64,000 bases of DNA from Curtobacterium sp. MCJR17_020 (GCF_003234365.2 NZ_CP126260.1:310001-374000), one strand, 5' to 3'. Positions 39,824 through 47,993 are shown, numbered from the stretch's first letter. Made by a program: numbers and translations. Notes: generated by a model not told the origin, from the sequence alone.

Positions 39824-40714
39824 ATGAGCCAGCTCGACAAGCAGGACCCGCGCTCGCAGTTCGCCCGGCCGCCGTTCCCCGCGCAGACCCAGCAGGGGTC
39901 CGGGCTGGCCAGCGCGATGGACCCGCCGCCCGACCACGGCGAGGTCTCCTACCTCGGCACGGGGCGCATGCGGGGGTACCGCGTCCTCGTCACGGGGGCC
40001 GACTCCGGCATCGGCCGAGCTGCGGCGATCGCGATGGCCAAGGAAGGGGCCGACGTCGCACTGAACTCCCTGCCCGAGGAGATCGACGACCTGACCGAGG
40101 TCCGTGACGTCATCGCCGACCTCGGCCGAAACGCCGTGATGCTGCCCGGCGACCTGACGGACGAGGGCTTCTGCGACGAACTCGTCCGGACAGCGGTGCG
40201 CGACCTCGGCGGGCTGGACGCCCTCGTCACGGTCGCCGGGCACCAGCTGGTGCACGAGGACGTCACCGAGCAGTCGACCGAGGACTTCGACCGCACGATG
40301 AAGGTCAACCTGTACTCGCTGTTCTGGTTGGTCCGGGCAGCCGTGCCGCACATGGCGCCGGGCAGTTCGATCGTGACGACGAGCTCCGTGTCCGCCTACC
40401 AGCCGCAGGACCGCATGATCGACTACGCGGCGACGAAGGCCGCCATCATCACCTACACGAACGGCCTCGCGCGGCAGCTCGCGGCGAAGGGCATCCGGGC
40501 GAACACCGTGGTGCCCGGGCCGGTGTGGACGCCGCTGCAGCCGATCAGCTACCCGGGCGACGAGATCGCACGGTACGGCCAGGACACCCCCTTCGGCCGG
40601 CCGGCGCAGCCCGTCGAGCTCGGCAGCGCCTACGTGTACCTGGCGGGGCCGGAGTCGTCGTACACCTCGGGCACGACCCTGACGGTGGCGGGAGCGACCG
40701 GGGTGGCGCTGTGA
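39824..40714 (+). CDS. SDR family oxidoreductase coupled to ligD
   Basis: The 296-residue protein is a short-chain dehydrogenase of the same subgroup as the one at 428. It has a long hydrophilic N-terminus, TGADSGIG at residues 57-64, a variant VAG in place of NNAG, and the catalytic YAATK in RMIDYAATKAAIITY. The end is VYLAGPESSYTSGTTLTVAG. Its stop overlaps the ligD start by four bases (GTGA), so it is translated with the DNA ligase. This suggests shared stress regulation rather than a direct repair role (inference). Confidence 0.9.
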   Translation: MSQLDKQDPRSQFARPPFPAQTQQGSGLASAMDPPPDHGEVSYLGTGRMRGYRVLVTGADSGIGRAAAIAMAKEGADVALNSLPEEIDDLTEVRDVIADLGRNAVMLPGDLTDEGFCDELVRTAVRDLGGLDALVTVAGHQLVHEDVTEQSTEDFDRTMKVNLYSLFWLVRAAVPHMAPGSSIVTTSSVSAYQPQDRMIDYAATKAAIITYTNGLARQLAAKGIRANTVVPGPVWTPLQPISYPGDEIARYGQDTPFGRPAQPVELGSAYVYLAGPESSYTSGTTLTVAGATGVAL

Positions 40715-43224
40715 GTCCGGCGGCCCGCAAGACCGTCGTCGTGGTCGGCGATCGGCGACTGGCGCTGACGAACACGGACAAGGTGCTCTACCCCGAGACC
40801 GGCACGACCAAAGGGCGGGTGATCGAGTACTACGAGCGTGTGGCGCCGTGGATGATCCCGCACGTCAAGGACCGCCCGGTGACCCGGAAGCGGTGGGCGA
40901 ACGGCGTCGAGGGCAAGGTCTTCTTCGAGAAGAACCTGCCGGACTCCGCCCCGGACTGGGTCCGCCACCACACCATCCACCACTCCGAGCACGACAACGA
41001 GTACCCGATCGTCGACGACCTGCCGACCCTCGTGTGGATGGCGCAGCAAGCCGCGCTGGAGCTGCACGTGCCGCAGTGGCGGTTCGGTCCGCGCGGTGGG
41101 CAGCAGAACCCGGACCGGCTCGTGCTCGACCTGGACCCCGGCGAGGGCGTCGGCCTGCCCGAGTGCGTCGAGGTTGCGGTCGCAGCACGCGAGATCCTGC
41201 ACGGCATGGGCCTCGACCCCTACCCGGTGACCTCCGGCTCGAAGGGGATCCACCTCTACGCCGCCCTCGACGGCCGGTCGACCACGGCGAACGTCTCCGA
41301 CGTCGCGCACGAACTCGCGAAGGCACTCGAGCACGACCTCCCCGACCTGGTGCTGTCGTCGATGAGCCGGGCCGAGCGGACGGGCAAGGTGTTCGTCGAC
41401 TGGTCGCAGAACAACGGCAACAAGACGACGATCGCGCCGTACTCGCTGCGCGGCCGCGAGCGGCCGACGGTCGCAGCACCCCGCACATGGAAGGAACTCG
41501 AGGAACGCGGGCTCGCGCAGCTCACGTTGGACGAGGTCCTCGAACGCCTGCAGGCGCACGGGGACCACCTGCACCCGGTTGCGTCCGGCTCGTTGGCCGT
41601 CGGGCGCGACGACCACGGTCACTGGGACAACGACCGGACCGAGCGTGCGAACGAGGCCGAGCAGCCGGCGCGCGACCGGCTCACCGCCTACCGCGCGAAG
41701 CGCGATGCCTCGAAGACGCCGGAACCGGTGCCCGAAGGAGCCCCCACGGTCCGGAAGGACGGCACCCCGACGTTCGTGATCCAGGAGCACCACGCCACCC
41801 GCGACCACTACGACTTCCGGCTCGAGCACGACGGCGTGCTCGTGAGCTGGGCCCTGCCGAAGGGTGAACCGACCGACCCGGGGAAGAACCACCTGGCGGT
41901 GCAGACCGAGGACCACCCGCTCGAGTACGGCGCGTTCGAGGGCACGATCCCGAAGGACGAGTACGGCGGCGGCACGGTCACGCTCTGGGACGACGGCACC
42001 TACGAGCTCGAGAAGTGGCGCGAGGGGCAGGAAGTCATCGTCACCCTGCACGGTCGGACCGGCGGCGCTCGCCGACTGGCGCTCCTGCACACCCGCGGCC
42101 GTGGCGGCGGGGACGAGAAGAACTGGCTCATCCACCGCACGAAGGAGCAACCCGACCGGCTGGCGGACGCCGGCGGCGCGACGGACGCGGGGCGGGCCTC
42201 CCGTCCCACCGCCGCGCACCGTGACGGACAGCGGCGCATCAGCGGAGCCAGTCCTGCGGACACCGCTCCGGGGGACCGACGGACCATGCAGGCCACCCTG
42301 GCGAAGGACGCACCCCGGCTGGACCCGGCAGACTGGGCGTTCGAGATGAAGTGGGACGGCGTCCGCGCGCTCGCCACCGTCCGGGACGGCTCGGTCACGC
42401 TGCGGAGCCGGAACGACAACGACCTGACGGAGCAGTACCCGGAACTCCAGGAGCTCGGCGACCGTGCCGGGGTCGACGGCGTCTTCGACGGCGAGATCGT
42501 CGCGTTCGACGACCGGGGGCGCCCGAGCTTCCAGCTCCTGCAGAACCGGATGGGCCTGACGAAGGCGCGTGAGGTGCGGGCGGCGCAGCAGGCGACCCCC
42601 GTGCGGTTCCTGCTCTTCGACGTGCTCGAGGCCGACGGGCACGAACTCACCCACCTGGCGTACGACGCCCGACGGCAAGCACTCGAGACGGTCGTCGAGC
42701 CCGGCGGGGCGATCGACGTGCCGCCGGCCTCGCAGGGGGACCTCGACGGCGTGATGGCGTCGTCGCAGGAGCAGGGCCTCGAAGGGGTCGTCGCGAAGAA
42801 GCGCAGTTCGAAGTACGCCGAGGGCAGGCGGTCCGAGGCCTGGCTGAAGCTGAAGCACCACGCCACGCAGGAAGTCGTGGTCGGTGGGTGGAAGCCGGGC
42901 AGTGGTCGTCGAGCGGGTGGGATCGGCTCGTTGCTGCTCGGCGTGCCGGGTCCGGACGGTCTCGAGTACGTCGGCAAGGTCGGCACCGGGTTCCGTGACC
43001 GCGACCTCGACGAGATCGCCGCAGCGCTGCGACCGCTCGACCGGAAGACCTCGCCGTTCGTCGACGTGCCGCGGATCGACGCACGGGACGCGCACTGGGT
43101 GACGCCGAAGCTGGTGGGCGAGGTCGAGTTCGCCGAGTGGACCGGTGACGGACGCCTGCGGCAGCCGTCCTGGCGGGGCTGGCGGCCGGACAAGGACCCC
43201 GAGGACGTGGTGCGCGAGCGCTGA
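40711..43224 (+). CDS. ligD: Multifunctional ATP-dependent DNA ligase LigD (Pol-PE-Lig)
   Basis: The 837-residue protein has three NHEJ domains in mycobacterial order. The primase-polymerase domain (about residues 1-300) holds LVLDLDPGEGV with the metal aspartates. The 3'-phosphoesterase domain (about 350-480) holds IQEHHATRDHYDFRLEHDG and WALPKG. The ATP-dependent ligase domain (about 525-837) has the adenylated lysine at K547 in FEMKWDGVRA, later EGVVAKKRSSKY and an OB-fold end. It processes and seals double-strand breaks with Ku. The GTG start overlaps the SDR stop. The linker near residues 490-500 is low-complexity and encodes a copy of a terminator arm. Confidence 0.95.
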   Translation: MSPAARKTVVVVGDRRLALTNTDKVLYPETGTTKGRVIEYYERVAPWMIPHVKDRPVTRKRWANGVEGKVFFEKNLPDSAPDWVRHHTIHHSEHDNEYPIVDDLPTLVWMAQQAALELHVPQWRFGPRGGQQNPDRLVLDLDPGEGVGLPECVEVAVAAREILHGMGLDPYPVTSGSKGIHLYAALDGRSTTANVSDVAHELAKALEHDLPDLVLSSMSRAERTGKVFVDWSQNNGNKTTIAPYSLRGRERPTVAAPRTWKELEERGLAQLTLDEVLERLQAHGDHLHPVASGSLAVGRDDHGHWDNDRTERANEAEQPARDRLTAYRAKRDASKTPEPVPEGAPTVRKDGTPTFVIQEHHATRDHYDFRLEHDGVLVSWALPKGEPTDPGKNHLAVQTEDHPLEYGAFEGTIPKDEYGGGTVTLWDDGTYELEKWREGQEVIVTLHGRTGGARRLALLHTRGRGGGDEKNWLIHRTKEQPDRLADAGGATDAGRASRPTAAHRDGQRRISGASPADTAPGDRRTMQATLAKDAPRLDPADWAFEMKWDGVRALATVRDGSVTLRSRNDNDLTEQYPELQELGDRAGVDGVFDGEIVAFDDRGRPSFQLLQNRMGLTKAREVRAAQQATPVRFLLFDVLEADGHELTHLAYDARRQALETVVEPGGAIDVPPASQGDLDGVMASSQEQGLEGVVAKKRSSKYAEGRRSEAWLKLKHHATQEVVVGGWKPGSGRRAGGIGSLLLGVPGPDGLEYVGKVGTGFRDRDLDEIAAALRPLDRKTSPFVDVPRIDARDAHWVTPKLVGEVEFAEWTGDGRLRQPSWRGWRPDKDPEDVVRER

Positions 43225-43305
43225 CCTGCCGCCGGACCGGCCGCCCTGTGCCAGCTCGCGAACGCGCTGATGCGTGCGCATGGGGTCCGCCCGTGGCGAA
43301 ATTCC

Positions 43306-43334
43306 GTCCCCCGTCCGTCGCCAGGGCGGGGGAC
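43306..43334 (+). terminator. Terminator after ligD
   Basis: GTCCCCCG (43306-43313) pairs perfectly with CGGGGGAC (43327-43334) across a 13-base loop and is followed by GTTTCC. It lies 82 bases after the ligD stop. Confidence 0.65.
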
Positions 43335-43401
43335 GTTTCCACCCGTCCGGCCGCCGATCCGCCGCCGACTGTTACGTTCGCCGGGACGAAAGGGCCTGGG
43401 G

Positions 43402-43557
43402 ATGAGCTCGAGCAAGTACCTGCCGCCGTACACGGCCGAGGAACGCGTCGCGATCAACGGGGATCGTGCCGCACGGATCCCGGTCGATCCGGGGGCCGTG
43501 GTGACCGACACCGAAGCGACCTACGCGGACTTCCTCGCCGACGAGACCGACGAGTAA
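43402..43557 (+). CDS. Small hypothetical protein, 51 residues
   Basis: This short frame encodes a hydrophilic, acidic-tailed protein with SSKYLPPYTAEERVAINGD near the start and ADFLADETDE at the end. I do not recognise a family. It lies between two hairpins (after ligD and at 43577), which supports an independent small transcription unit, and the third codon positions are G/C-rich in frame. GGCCTGGGG just before the ATG is a poor ribosome binding site, so the call is moderate. Confidence 0.5.
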   Translation: MSSSKYLPPYTAEERVAINGDRAARIPVDPGAVVTDTEATYADFLADETDE

Positions 43558-43576
43558 CCACCGGGGCGGGGGAGAA

Positions 43577-43618
43577 GACGGCCCGTGCACCGGATCAGGG
43601 AGCGCACGGGCCGCCGTC
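43577..43618 (+). terminator. Hairpin after the 51-residue gene
   Basis: GACGGCCCGTGC (43577-43588) pairs with GCACGGGCCGCCGTC (43604-43618) with a small bulge and a 15-base loop. It starts 20 bases after the small gene's stop. Confidence 0.65.
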
Positions 43619-43667
43619 GAAGCACCGTGACCGACCCTTCAGGGATGGCCGGCCACGGCGCGCTCGG

Positions 43668-43693
43668 ACCAGGCACGCGGAGGCGTACCTGGT
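43668..43693. repeat. Degenerate GGGCGTACC-family palindrome before the sigma gene
   Basis: ACCAGGCACGC (43668-43678) and GCGTACCTGGT (43683-43693) pair with one mismatch. The GCGTACCTGGT arm matches the repeat at 5974-6020. It ends 17 bases before the sigma factor start, so here it would fall in the promoter or leader rather than downstream of a gene. Confidence 0.5.
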
Positions 43694-43710
43694 AGGCACG
43701 TACTGAAGAC

Positions 43711-44325
43711 GTGACGAACGCCCGATTCGTCACACGAGAATCCGAGATCCGCGAAGAGGAGCTGCCCCTGTCCAGCGACGAAGCCCTCGCGGCGTTGTCC
43801 GACGCGTCGCTCGTCGAGCGCAGCGCCGACGGCGACACGGCTGCGTTCGGGGTGCTGATCCGTCGGTACGGACCGCACATGCGGGCCTACGCGGCGCGGA
43901 TCCTCGGGTACGGCGACGGCGAGGCCGACGACGCCGTCCAGGAAGCCGCACTGCAGGCCTGGCAGCGCATCGACCGGGTCGAGGACCCGGAGCGGGTGCG
44001 CAACTGGCTCTTCCGGATCGCGGCCAACAAGGCCCTCGACCGGCTCCGCAGGCGGCACCCGCACGCCGACCTCGAAGCGATGGTCGACGCCCCGGACGAA
44101 CGACCCGTCGACGAGGTCGTCGCCACCCGGATGCAGGTGCGGGAACTCGCGCGTATCGTGCAGGCACTCCCGGACGCACAGCGCGCCGTCTGGGTGATGC
44201 GCGAGGTGGGTGGGGCGCCCTACGCCGAGATCGCCGAGGCGACCGGGCTGCCCGCGACGACCGTCCGCGGGCTGCTTGCACGTGCGCGGCGACACGTGCT
44301 CGAACAGATGGAGGGGTGGCGATGA
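43711..44325 (+). CDS. ECF-type RNA polymerase sigma factor
   Basis: The 204-residue protein has sigma-70 regions 2 and 4 only. Region 2 runs from FGVLIRRYGPHMRAYAARIL to WQRIDRVEDPERVRNWLFRI, and region 4 holds LPDAQRAVWVMREVGGAPYA and EIAEATGLPATTVRGLLARA. About 35 residues precede region 2. GTG 43711 is the start; a later start is possible. It overlaps the next gene by four bases, the usual place of an anti-sigma factor, but that product resembles Asp23-like envelope proteins instead, so the control circuit is unusual. Confidence 0.9.
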   Translation: MTNARFVTRESEIREEELPLSSDEALAALSDASLVERSADGDTAAFGVLIRRYGPHMRAYAARILGYGDGEADDAVQEAALQAWQRIDRVEDPERVRNWLFRIAANKALDRLRRRHPHADLEAMVDAPDERPVDEVVATRMQVRELARIVQALPDAQRAVWVMREVGGAPYAEIAEATGLPATTVRGLLARARRHVLEQMEGWR

Positions 44326-44891
44326 CCGACGACGTCGACGACCGGCACGGTGCCTTCACGCTGGACGAACTCTCCGACTACCTCGACGCCGACCGGACTC
44401 CGGTCCGAGCGGACATCGAGGGCGATCCCGAAGCCGTCGCCGCACTCGAGCGGCTGCAGGCCCTGCGGGTGGCGTCACGGGACCTGCTCGACACCGAGGC
44501 ATCGGCGGACGGCGACGAGCGCTGGATCAGCTCGGTGCTCGCGTCCATCCGGACGACCGCCCACGCCGGACGGGACATCCCGGTCCCCGACGACGATCCC
44601 GCCGCGCACCTGGTCGTGACCGAGGGGGCTCTGCGCGGACTCGTCCGCACCCTCGGTGACGACGTGCCCGGTGTCGTGGTCCGACGGACCCGGTTCAGCG
44701 GCGACGTCGGGGTCCCCGGCGGCGCCGTGGACGTCGACGTCGCCATCGTGGTCACGCTCGAGGCATCGGTGTCGGACCGAGCCGAGGCGCTCCGGGCGCA
44801 CATCACGTCGGTGCTCGGCGCGCACGCACCGTTCCGGATCCGCAGTGTCGTCGTCCGCGTCGCCGACGTCGTGGTCGGGGGGACACCGTGA
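44322..44891 (+). CDS. Asp23/Gls24-like protein with acidic N-terminal extension
   Basis: The 189-residue protein starts at ATG 44322, just after GGAGGGG (44310-44316). The N-terminal third (FTLDELSDYLDADRTPVRAD then IEGDPEAVAALERLQ) looks like the start of an anti-sigma factor. The rest is Asp23-like: GALRGLVRTLGDDVPGVVVR, VDVDVAIVVTLEASVSDRAE and a final strand IRSVVVRVADVV. No zinc-binding HxxxCxxC and no membrane segment is seen. A combined anti-sigma and Asp23-like role is inference. It is coupled to both neighbours by overlapping codons. Confidence 0.6.
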   Translation: MTDDVDDRHGAFTLDELSDYLDADRTPVRADIEGDPEAVAALERLQALRVASRDLLDTEASADGDERWISSVLASIRTTAHAGRDIPVPDDDPAAHLVVTEGALRGLVRTLGDDVPGVVVRRTRFSGDVGVPGGAVDVDVAIVVTLEASVSDRAEALRAHITSVLGAHAPFRIRSVVVRVADVVVGGTP

Positions 44892-45217
44892 CCGCGGACG
44901 TCCGGGCGCTCTCCCGCGAACTCACCGCGGTCGTCCTCGCGGTGCCGGGTGTCCGGTCGGTCCTGCCGCCCGGACCCGGACTCGCCACGCTCGTGCGCGA
45001 CGTCCGCTCCGTGCTCGAGATCCCGCGGGACGGTGGGGCCGTGCTCGTGCAGGACCGCCCGGACGGGGCGCGGATCCGCGTGGTCGTCACGACCGACCGG
45101 GGCGTGCCGACGATCACGGTCATCCGGGCAGCGCGTGACGCCGTCGTGACCGCAGCGCGCCACTTCCTCGGGGCAGCGCCCTCCGACGTCACGGTCCGCG
45201 TCGTCGAGATCGACTGA
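44888..45217 (+). CDS. Asp23-like small protein
   Basis: The 109-residue product starts at GTG 44888, overlapping the previous stop. It has an alternating helix-strand pattern (RELTAVVLAVPGVRSVLPPG, then RIRVVVTTDRGVPTITVIRA and PSDVTVRVVEID) like half of the preceding protein's C-terminal domain, so the two may be related and pair with each other. Asp23-type proteins associate with the membrane in envelope stress in Gram-positives. The function is inferred from pattern only. Confidence 0.55.
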   Translation: MTADVRALSRELTAVVLAVPGVRSVLPPGPGLATLVRDVRSVLEIPRDGGAVLVQDRPDGARIRVVVTTDRGVPTITVIRAARDAVVTAARHFLGAAPSDVTVRVVEID

Positions 45218-45248
45218 CGCCGCGACCCGACTGGACGCCGACAGCTGG

Positions 45249-45263
45249 GCCGGCTCAGCCGGC
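45249..45263. terminator. Short hairpin between convergent genes
   Basis: GCCGGC-TCA-GCCGGC at 45249-45263 lies between the Asp23-like gene end (45217) and the convergent small acidic gene end (45297). It is a plausible terminator for either, although such GC palindromes also arise by chance in this composition. Confidence 0.4.
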
Positions 45264-45296
45264 GCGGCGGCCGTCAGTCGGCCGGCGCGGTGAACG

Positions 45297-45473
45297 TCAG
45301 GCGGCCGGTGCCGGTCCGTCCGACGGCTCGGCGTCGTCCGCGACGGGGAGGTCCTCGTCGACGAGCTCGTCCTCGCCGGGCTCGGACACCTCGGCCGCAG
45401 CGGCCTTGGCCTCGTCGATGGACTCCTGCGAGCGGCGGAGGAGGTCGTCGTCGTGTGCAGTCTGGTCGCTCAT
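45297..45473 (-). CDS. Small acidic protein, 58 residues
   Basis: The frame from ATG 45473 to TGA 45297 encodes a very acidic, probably disordered protein. It has a helical start SDQTAHDDDLLRRSQESIDE, an Ala-rich stretch and the segment EDELVDEDLPVADDAE, ending APAA. I do not recognise a family. Translation in this frame has clear G/C third positions, and the gene ends at the convergent gap with the sigma operon. It precedes the TIM-barrel gene on the other side by 11 bases, on the same strand. Confidence 0.5.
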   Translation of the reverse strand: MSDQTAHDDDLLRRSQESIDEAKAAAAEVSEPGEDELVDEDLPVADDAEPSDGPAPAA

Positions 45474-45484
45474 GCTCCCGGAGG

Positions 45485-46480
45485 CTACGCGGGTGTGCCT
45501 GTGTCAGCGTCCCGACGTCCGGCCGGGCGGTGCGATCCCGAAGGTGTCCCGCCCCGCGGATCGGTGCTGGGGTGGGGAGGTTCGAAGTCGACCGCTGAGG
45601 TCGGAGCCGGTGACGAGGGCATCGCCGGCGCGGCCGGTGCGCCGTACGCGTCGGCCGCGTCGAGCACGGCCCGCGTCGCCGCCGCGGCCGTCCGCAGGGC
45701 GTCGCCGATCGGCATCGCCCGGTGGCCGGGGGTCCGGACCTCGACGCCCCACGGCTCGTCGAAGCCGAGCTCACGGACGGTGCGCACGAGCCCCGGCAGG
45801 TCCCACGCGCCCGCGCCGGGCAGGTACCGTGCCTCGCGGGCTTCTTCGGACAGGGTCATGCTGGCCGGGGTGTGCAGGAGCCCGTCGCTCAGTTCGACCG
45901 CGGCGAGCGTCGCGGGCGCGACCGCCTGGCGGATCGACGCCAACGTGGACCCACCCCGCAGGGTGTGCATCGCGTCGAGCAGGAGCCCGCCGTTCGGGTG
46001 ACCCGCCGCTGCGACGAACCGCGAGGCCCGTTCGATCGTCGGCAGGTTCGACCACGGCTCGGGTTCGAGGACGAGCTGCGCGCCGACGGCCGCGGCCTGG
46101 TCGGCCAGCACGGCCCAGTCCTCGGCCATCGTGATCGGTGAAGCGCCGGGCAACGTCGTGTCGGCACGAGCGATCACCTGCCAGGCGCGGAGCGCGGCGG
46201 CGGCCTCGAGGACCACCCCGCGGTCGGCGGCGTCGTCGTCGGTCCGGCTCGTGCACGTCCACCAGCGGTCGAGCGGCCCCAACTGGACCCAGACGATCCC
46301 CGCACCGTCGAGCATGCGGCGGAGTTCGGCGAAGCCCGTCGTCGCACGCACCTCGTGCAGGTCGTCGAGTGACAACGAGAGTCCGGCGAACCCAGCGGCA
46401 CCGACCGCGTGGACGCGTTCGGTGATGGGCTCGTCGCCCGCCCACGTCCACGACACCGCCAGCAGATCGTGTTCCATCAC
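45485..46480 (-). CDS. Sugar phosphate isomerase/epimerase family (TIM barrel)
   Basis: The 331-residue protein is an AP-endonuclease-2-type TIM barrel: LLAVSWTWAGDEPITERVHA at the start, QLVLEPEPWSNLPT with the metal glutamate, GGLLLDAMHTLRGG with the metal Asp and His, and WGVEVRTPGHRAMP near the end. Related enzymes isomerise ketoses or inositol derivatives. The last 50 residues are Pro/Ser-rich and disordered. GTG 46480 lies seven bases after GGAGG and is listed; ATG 46477 is the alternative. Substrate unknown. Confidence 0.82.
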   Translation of the reverse strand: MMEHDLLAVSWTWAGDEPITERVHAVGAAGFAGLSLSLDDLHEVRATTGFAELRRMLDGAGIVWVQLGPLDRWWTCTSRTDDDAADRGVVLEAAAALRAWQVIARADTTLPGASPITMAEDWAVLADQAAAVGAQLVLEPEPWSNLPTIERASRFVAAAGHPNGGLLLDAMHTLRGGSTLASIRQAVAPATLAAVELSDGLLHTPASMTLSEEAREARYLPGAGAWDLPGLVRTVRELGFDEPWGVEVRTPGHRAMPIGDALRTAAAATRAVLDAADAYGAPAAPAMPSSPAPTSAVDFEPPHPSTDPRGGTPSGSHRPAGRRDADTGTPA

Positions 46481-46636
46481 GGCCGTACCTCCGTCATCCC
46501 GGAGCAGCTGCAGACGCCCGTCGCGATGGTCCTGCCCCGTGTGTGTGACGCCGCGATCCCCACCTGGCGTCGCACCAGGGATACCCGGCGTGTCTGCGAG
46601 CCCTCCCAGCGGCGCGTCACACTGCGGAAACGCCGG

Positions 46637-47320
46637 TCAGACGATGCGGGTGCGGACCGTGCCGATGCCGGCGATCGTGCCGACGACGAGTTGTCCGCGT
46701 TCCAGGGCCCCGACCCCCTCGGGCGTCCCCGTCATGAGCAGGTCCCCGGGGGCGAGCGTCACCGACCGCGACAGCGCCGCGATCGTCTCGGCCACCGACC
46801 AGATCTGCTCCGCCAGGTCACCGACCTGCCGTCGTTCGCCGTCGACGACGAGCTCGATCACACCGGCCGTCGGGTCGATGCCCTGCGCCGGGACGATCGC
46901 GCCGATCGGTGCCGAGGCGTCGAACCCCTTCGCCGTGTCCCAGGGCCGACCGAGGCGCTTGGCCTCGGCCTGGAGGTCGCGTCGGGTGAGGTCGATGCCC
47001 ACCGCGTAGCCCCAGACGTGGGTGAGCGCGTCGTCGACGCCGATGTCCGCGCCGCCGGTGCCGATCGCGACGACCAGTTCGACCTCGTGCTCGAGCTGGG
47101 TCGTCCGCGGCGGGTACGGGGTGTCCGCGTCGTCGACGACGACGGCGTCCGCCGGTTTGGTGAAGAAGAACGGCGGCTCGCGGTCCGGGTCGTGCCCCAT
47201 CTCGCGTGCGTGCGCCGCGTAGTTCCGCCCCACGCAGAAGACGCGTCGGACGGGGAAGCGTGCGCCCGTGGTCGTGGGGACGGTCGGGAGGCTCGGGGCC
47301 GGGATGACGAGGTCGGTCAC
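46637..47320 (-). CDS. Fumarylacetoacetate hydrolase family protein
   Basis: The 227-residue protein has the FAH fold: RVFCVGRNYAAHAREMGHDP, FFFTKPADAVV, and the metal-binding ExE...D set in TTQLEHEVELVVAIG and VWGYAVGIDLTRRDLQ, with the final LLMTGTPEGVGAL. Members act as acylpyruvate hydrolases, oxaloacetate decarboxylases or tautomerases. GTG 47320 is the start. It lies upstream of the TIM-barrel gene on the same strand with a 156-base gap in which I see no feature, so co-transcription is uncertain. Confidence 0.9.
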   Translation of the reverse strand: MTDLVIPAPSLPTVPTTTGARFPVRRVFCVGRNYAAHAREMGHDPDREPPFFFTKPADAVVVDDADTPYPPRTTQLEHEVELVVAIGTGGADIGVDDALTHVWGYAVGIDLTRRDLQAEAKRLGRPWDTAKGFDASAPIGAIVPAQGIDPTAGVIELVVDGERRQVGDLAEQIWSVAETIAALSRSVTLAPGDLLMTGTPEGVGALERGQLVVGTIAGIGTVRTRIV

Positions 47321-47353
47321 GGTCTCAGCGTGGCAGGCTCGCAGGGCGTCGGT

Positions 47354-47569
47354 TCAGCTCTCACCGAAGGACGCCTCGTACTTGAGCTTCCGCGCGCGGG
47401 CGCGCTCCTGCCGTTCGCGCCACTCGATCCGCAGTTGCGCAAGTTCCTCTTCAGCGCCTTCCGCGCGCATGAGCGGCGCGTAGTGGGGGCTCGCAAGCAG
47501 CCGTGGGGTCGTCAGCTCTCGGTTGTCGAGCAAGCGCTTGAATGCCTCATCGGTGAGCGTCGAGATCAT
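47354..47569 (-). CDS. Small hypothetical protein, 71 residues
   Basis: This frame encodes a highly charged helical protein: LTDEAFKRLLDNRELTTPRL at the start and a coiled-coil-like EELAQLRIEWRERQERARAR at the end. I do not recognise a family. Its ATG shares one base with the stop of the upstream small gene (TGATG), so the two are a coupled pair. Base composition looks slightly less G+C-rich than neighbours. It could be a small antitoxin-like or accessory protein, but nothing proves this. Confidence 0.6.
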   Translation of the reverse strand: MISTLTDEAFKRLLDNRELTTPRLLASPHYAPLMRAEGAEEELAQLRIEWRERQERARARKLKYEASFGES

Positions 47570-47898
47570 CAGCGTTCTCCTTCCGGCTGTTCGTGCGTGT
47601 GTGGTCGCGGCGCTTCAGACCCCGCGAGCGCCCGGGACATCCAGGTGTCGTCGTCGGTCGTCCATGTCCTGGTGACGAGCGCCGCGGACATCAGGGCGGC
47701 TGCGGCTCGTTTGCCTTCGTCGTCCGAGGTCGCGCGGTCGGCGACCCACGACCAACGCTGCCACCAGAGATCCCGGTGCCCCAAGAACTCGGTATTTCGC
47801 CGCCCGGCCCGCCCGTCGACGACCGACACGACCAACGCGCCGACGGCCACGAGAGCCCCGACCACCGACACGACCGCACTCGTCAACGCGACGTCCAT
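47569..47898 (-). CDS. Small membrane-anchored hypothetical protein, 109 residues
   Basis: The protein begins with one transmembrane segment (ALTSAVVSVVGALVAVGALV) followed by a positively charged GRAGRRNTEF and a soluble part with LWWQRWSWVADRATSDDEGK and TWTTDDDTWMSRALAG. ATG 47898 is chosen because residues upstream are low-complexity. It forms an overlapping pair with the 71-residue gene. Similar short Trp-rich membrane proteins of unknown function occur in Actinobacteria, sometimes on mobile DNA (from memory, not checked). Confidence 0.6.
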   Translation of the reverse strand: MDVALTSAVVSVVGALVAVGALVVSVVDGRAGRRNTEFLGHRDLWWQRWSWVADRATSDDEGKRAAAALMSAALVTRTWTTDDDTWMSRALAGSEAPRPHTHEQPEGER

Positions 47899-47993
47899 GT
47901 GGACCACCCTGACGCCACATGACCGGCCACGCGGCGGGCGTGTCCGGTCTCCTGTGGACGGTGATCCGGGCCTCCCGGCCTGTGCAGGAGGGA

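Noticed and set aside
40630..43281. A reading frame of more than 850 codons on the minus strand opposite ligD, and similar long frames opposite many other genes.
   Set aside because: In very high-G+C DNA stop codons are rare in shadow frames. The translations are Arg/Gly/Val-rich with no domain, while the plus strand encodes an intact LigD.
46481..46636. The 156-base gap between the TIM-barrel and FAH-family genes as a regulatory region.
   Set aside because: Apart from the TIM-barrel gene's ribosome binding site, no palindrome, promoter-like pair or small frame could be supported.
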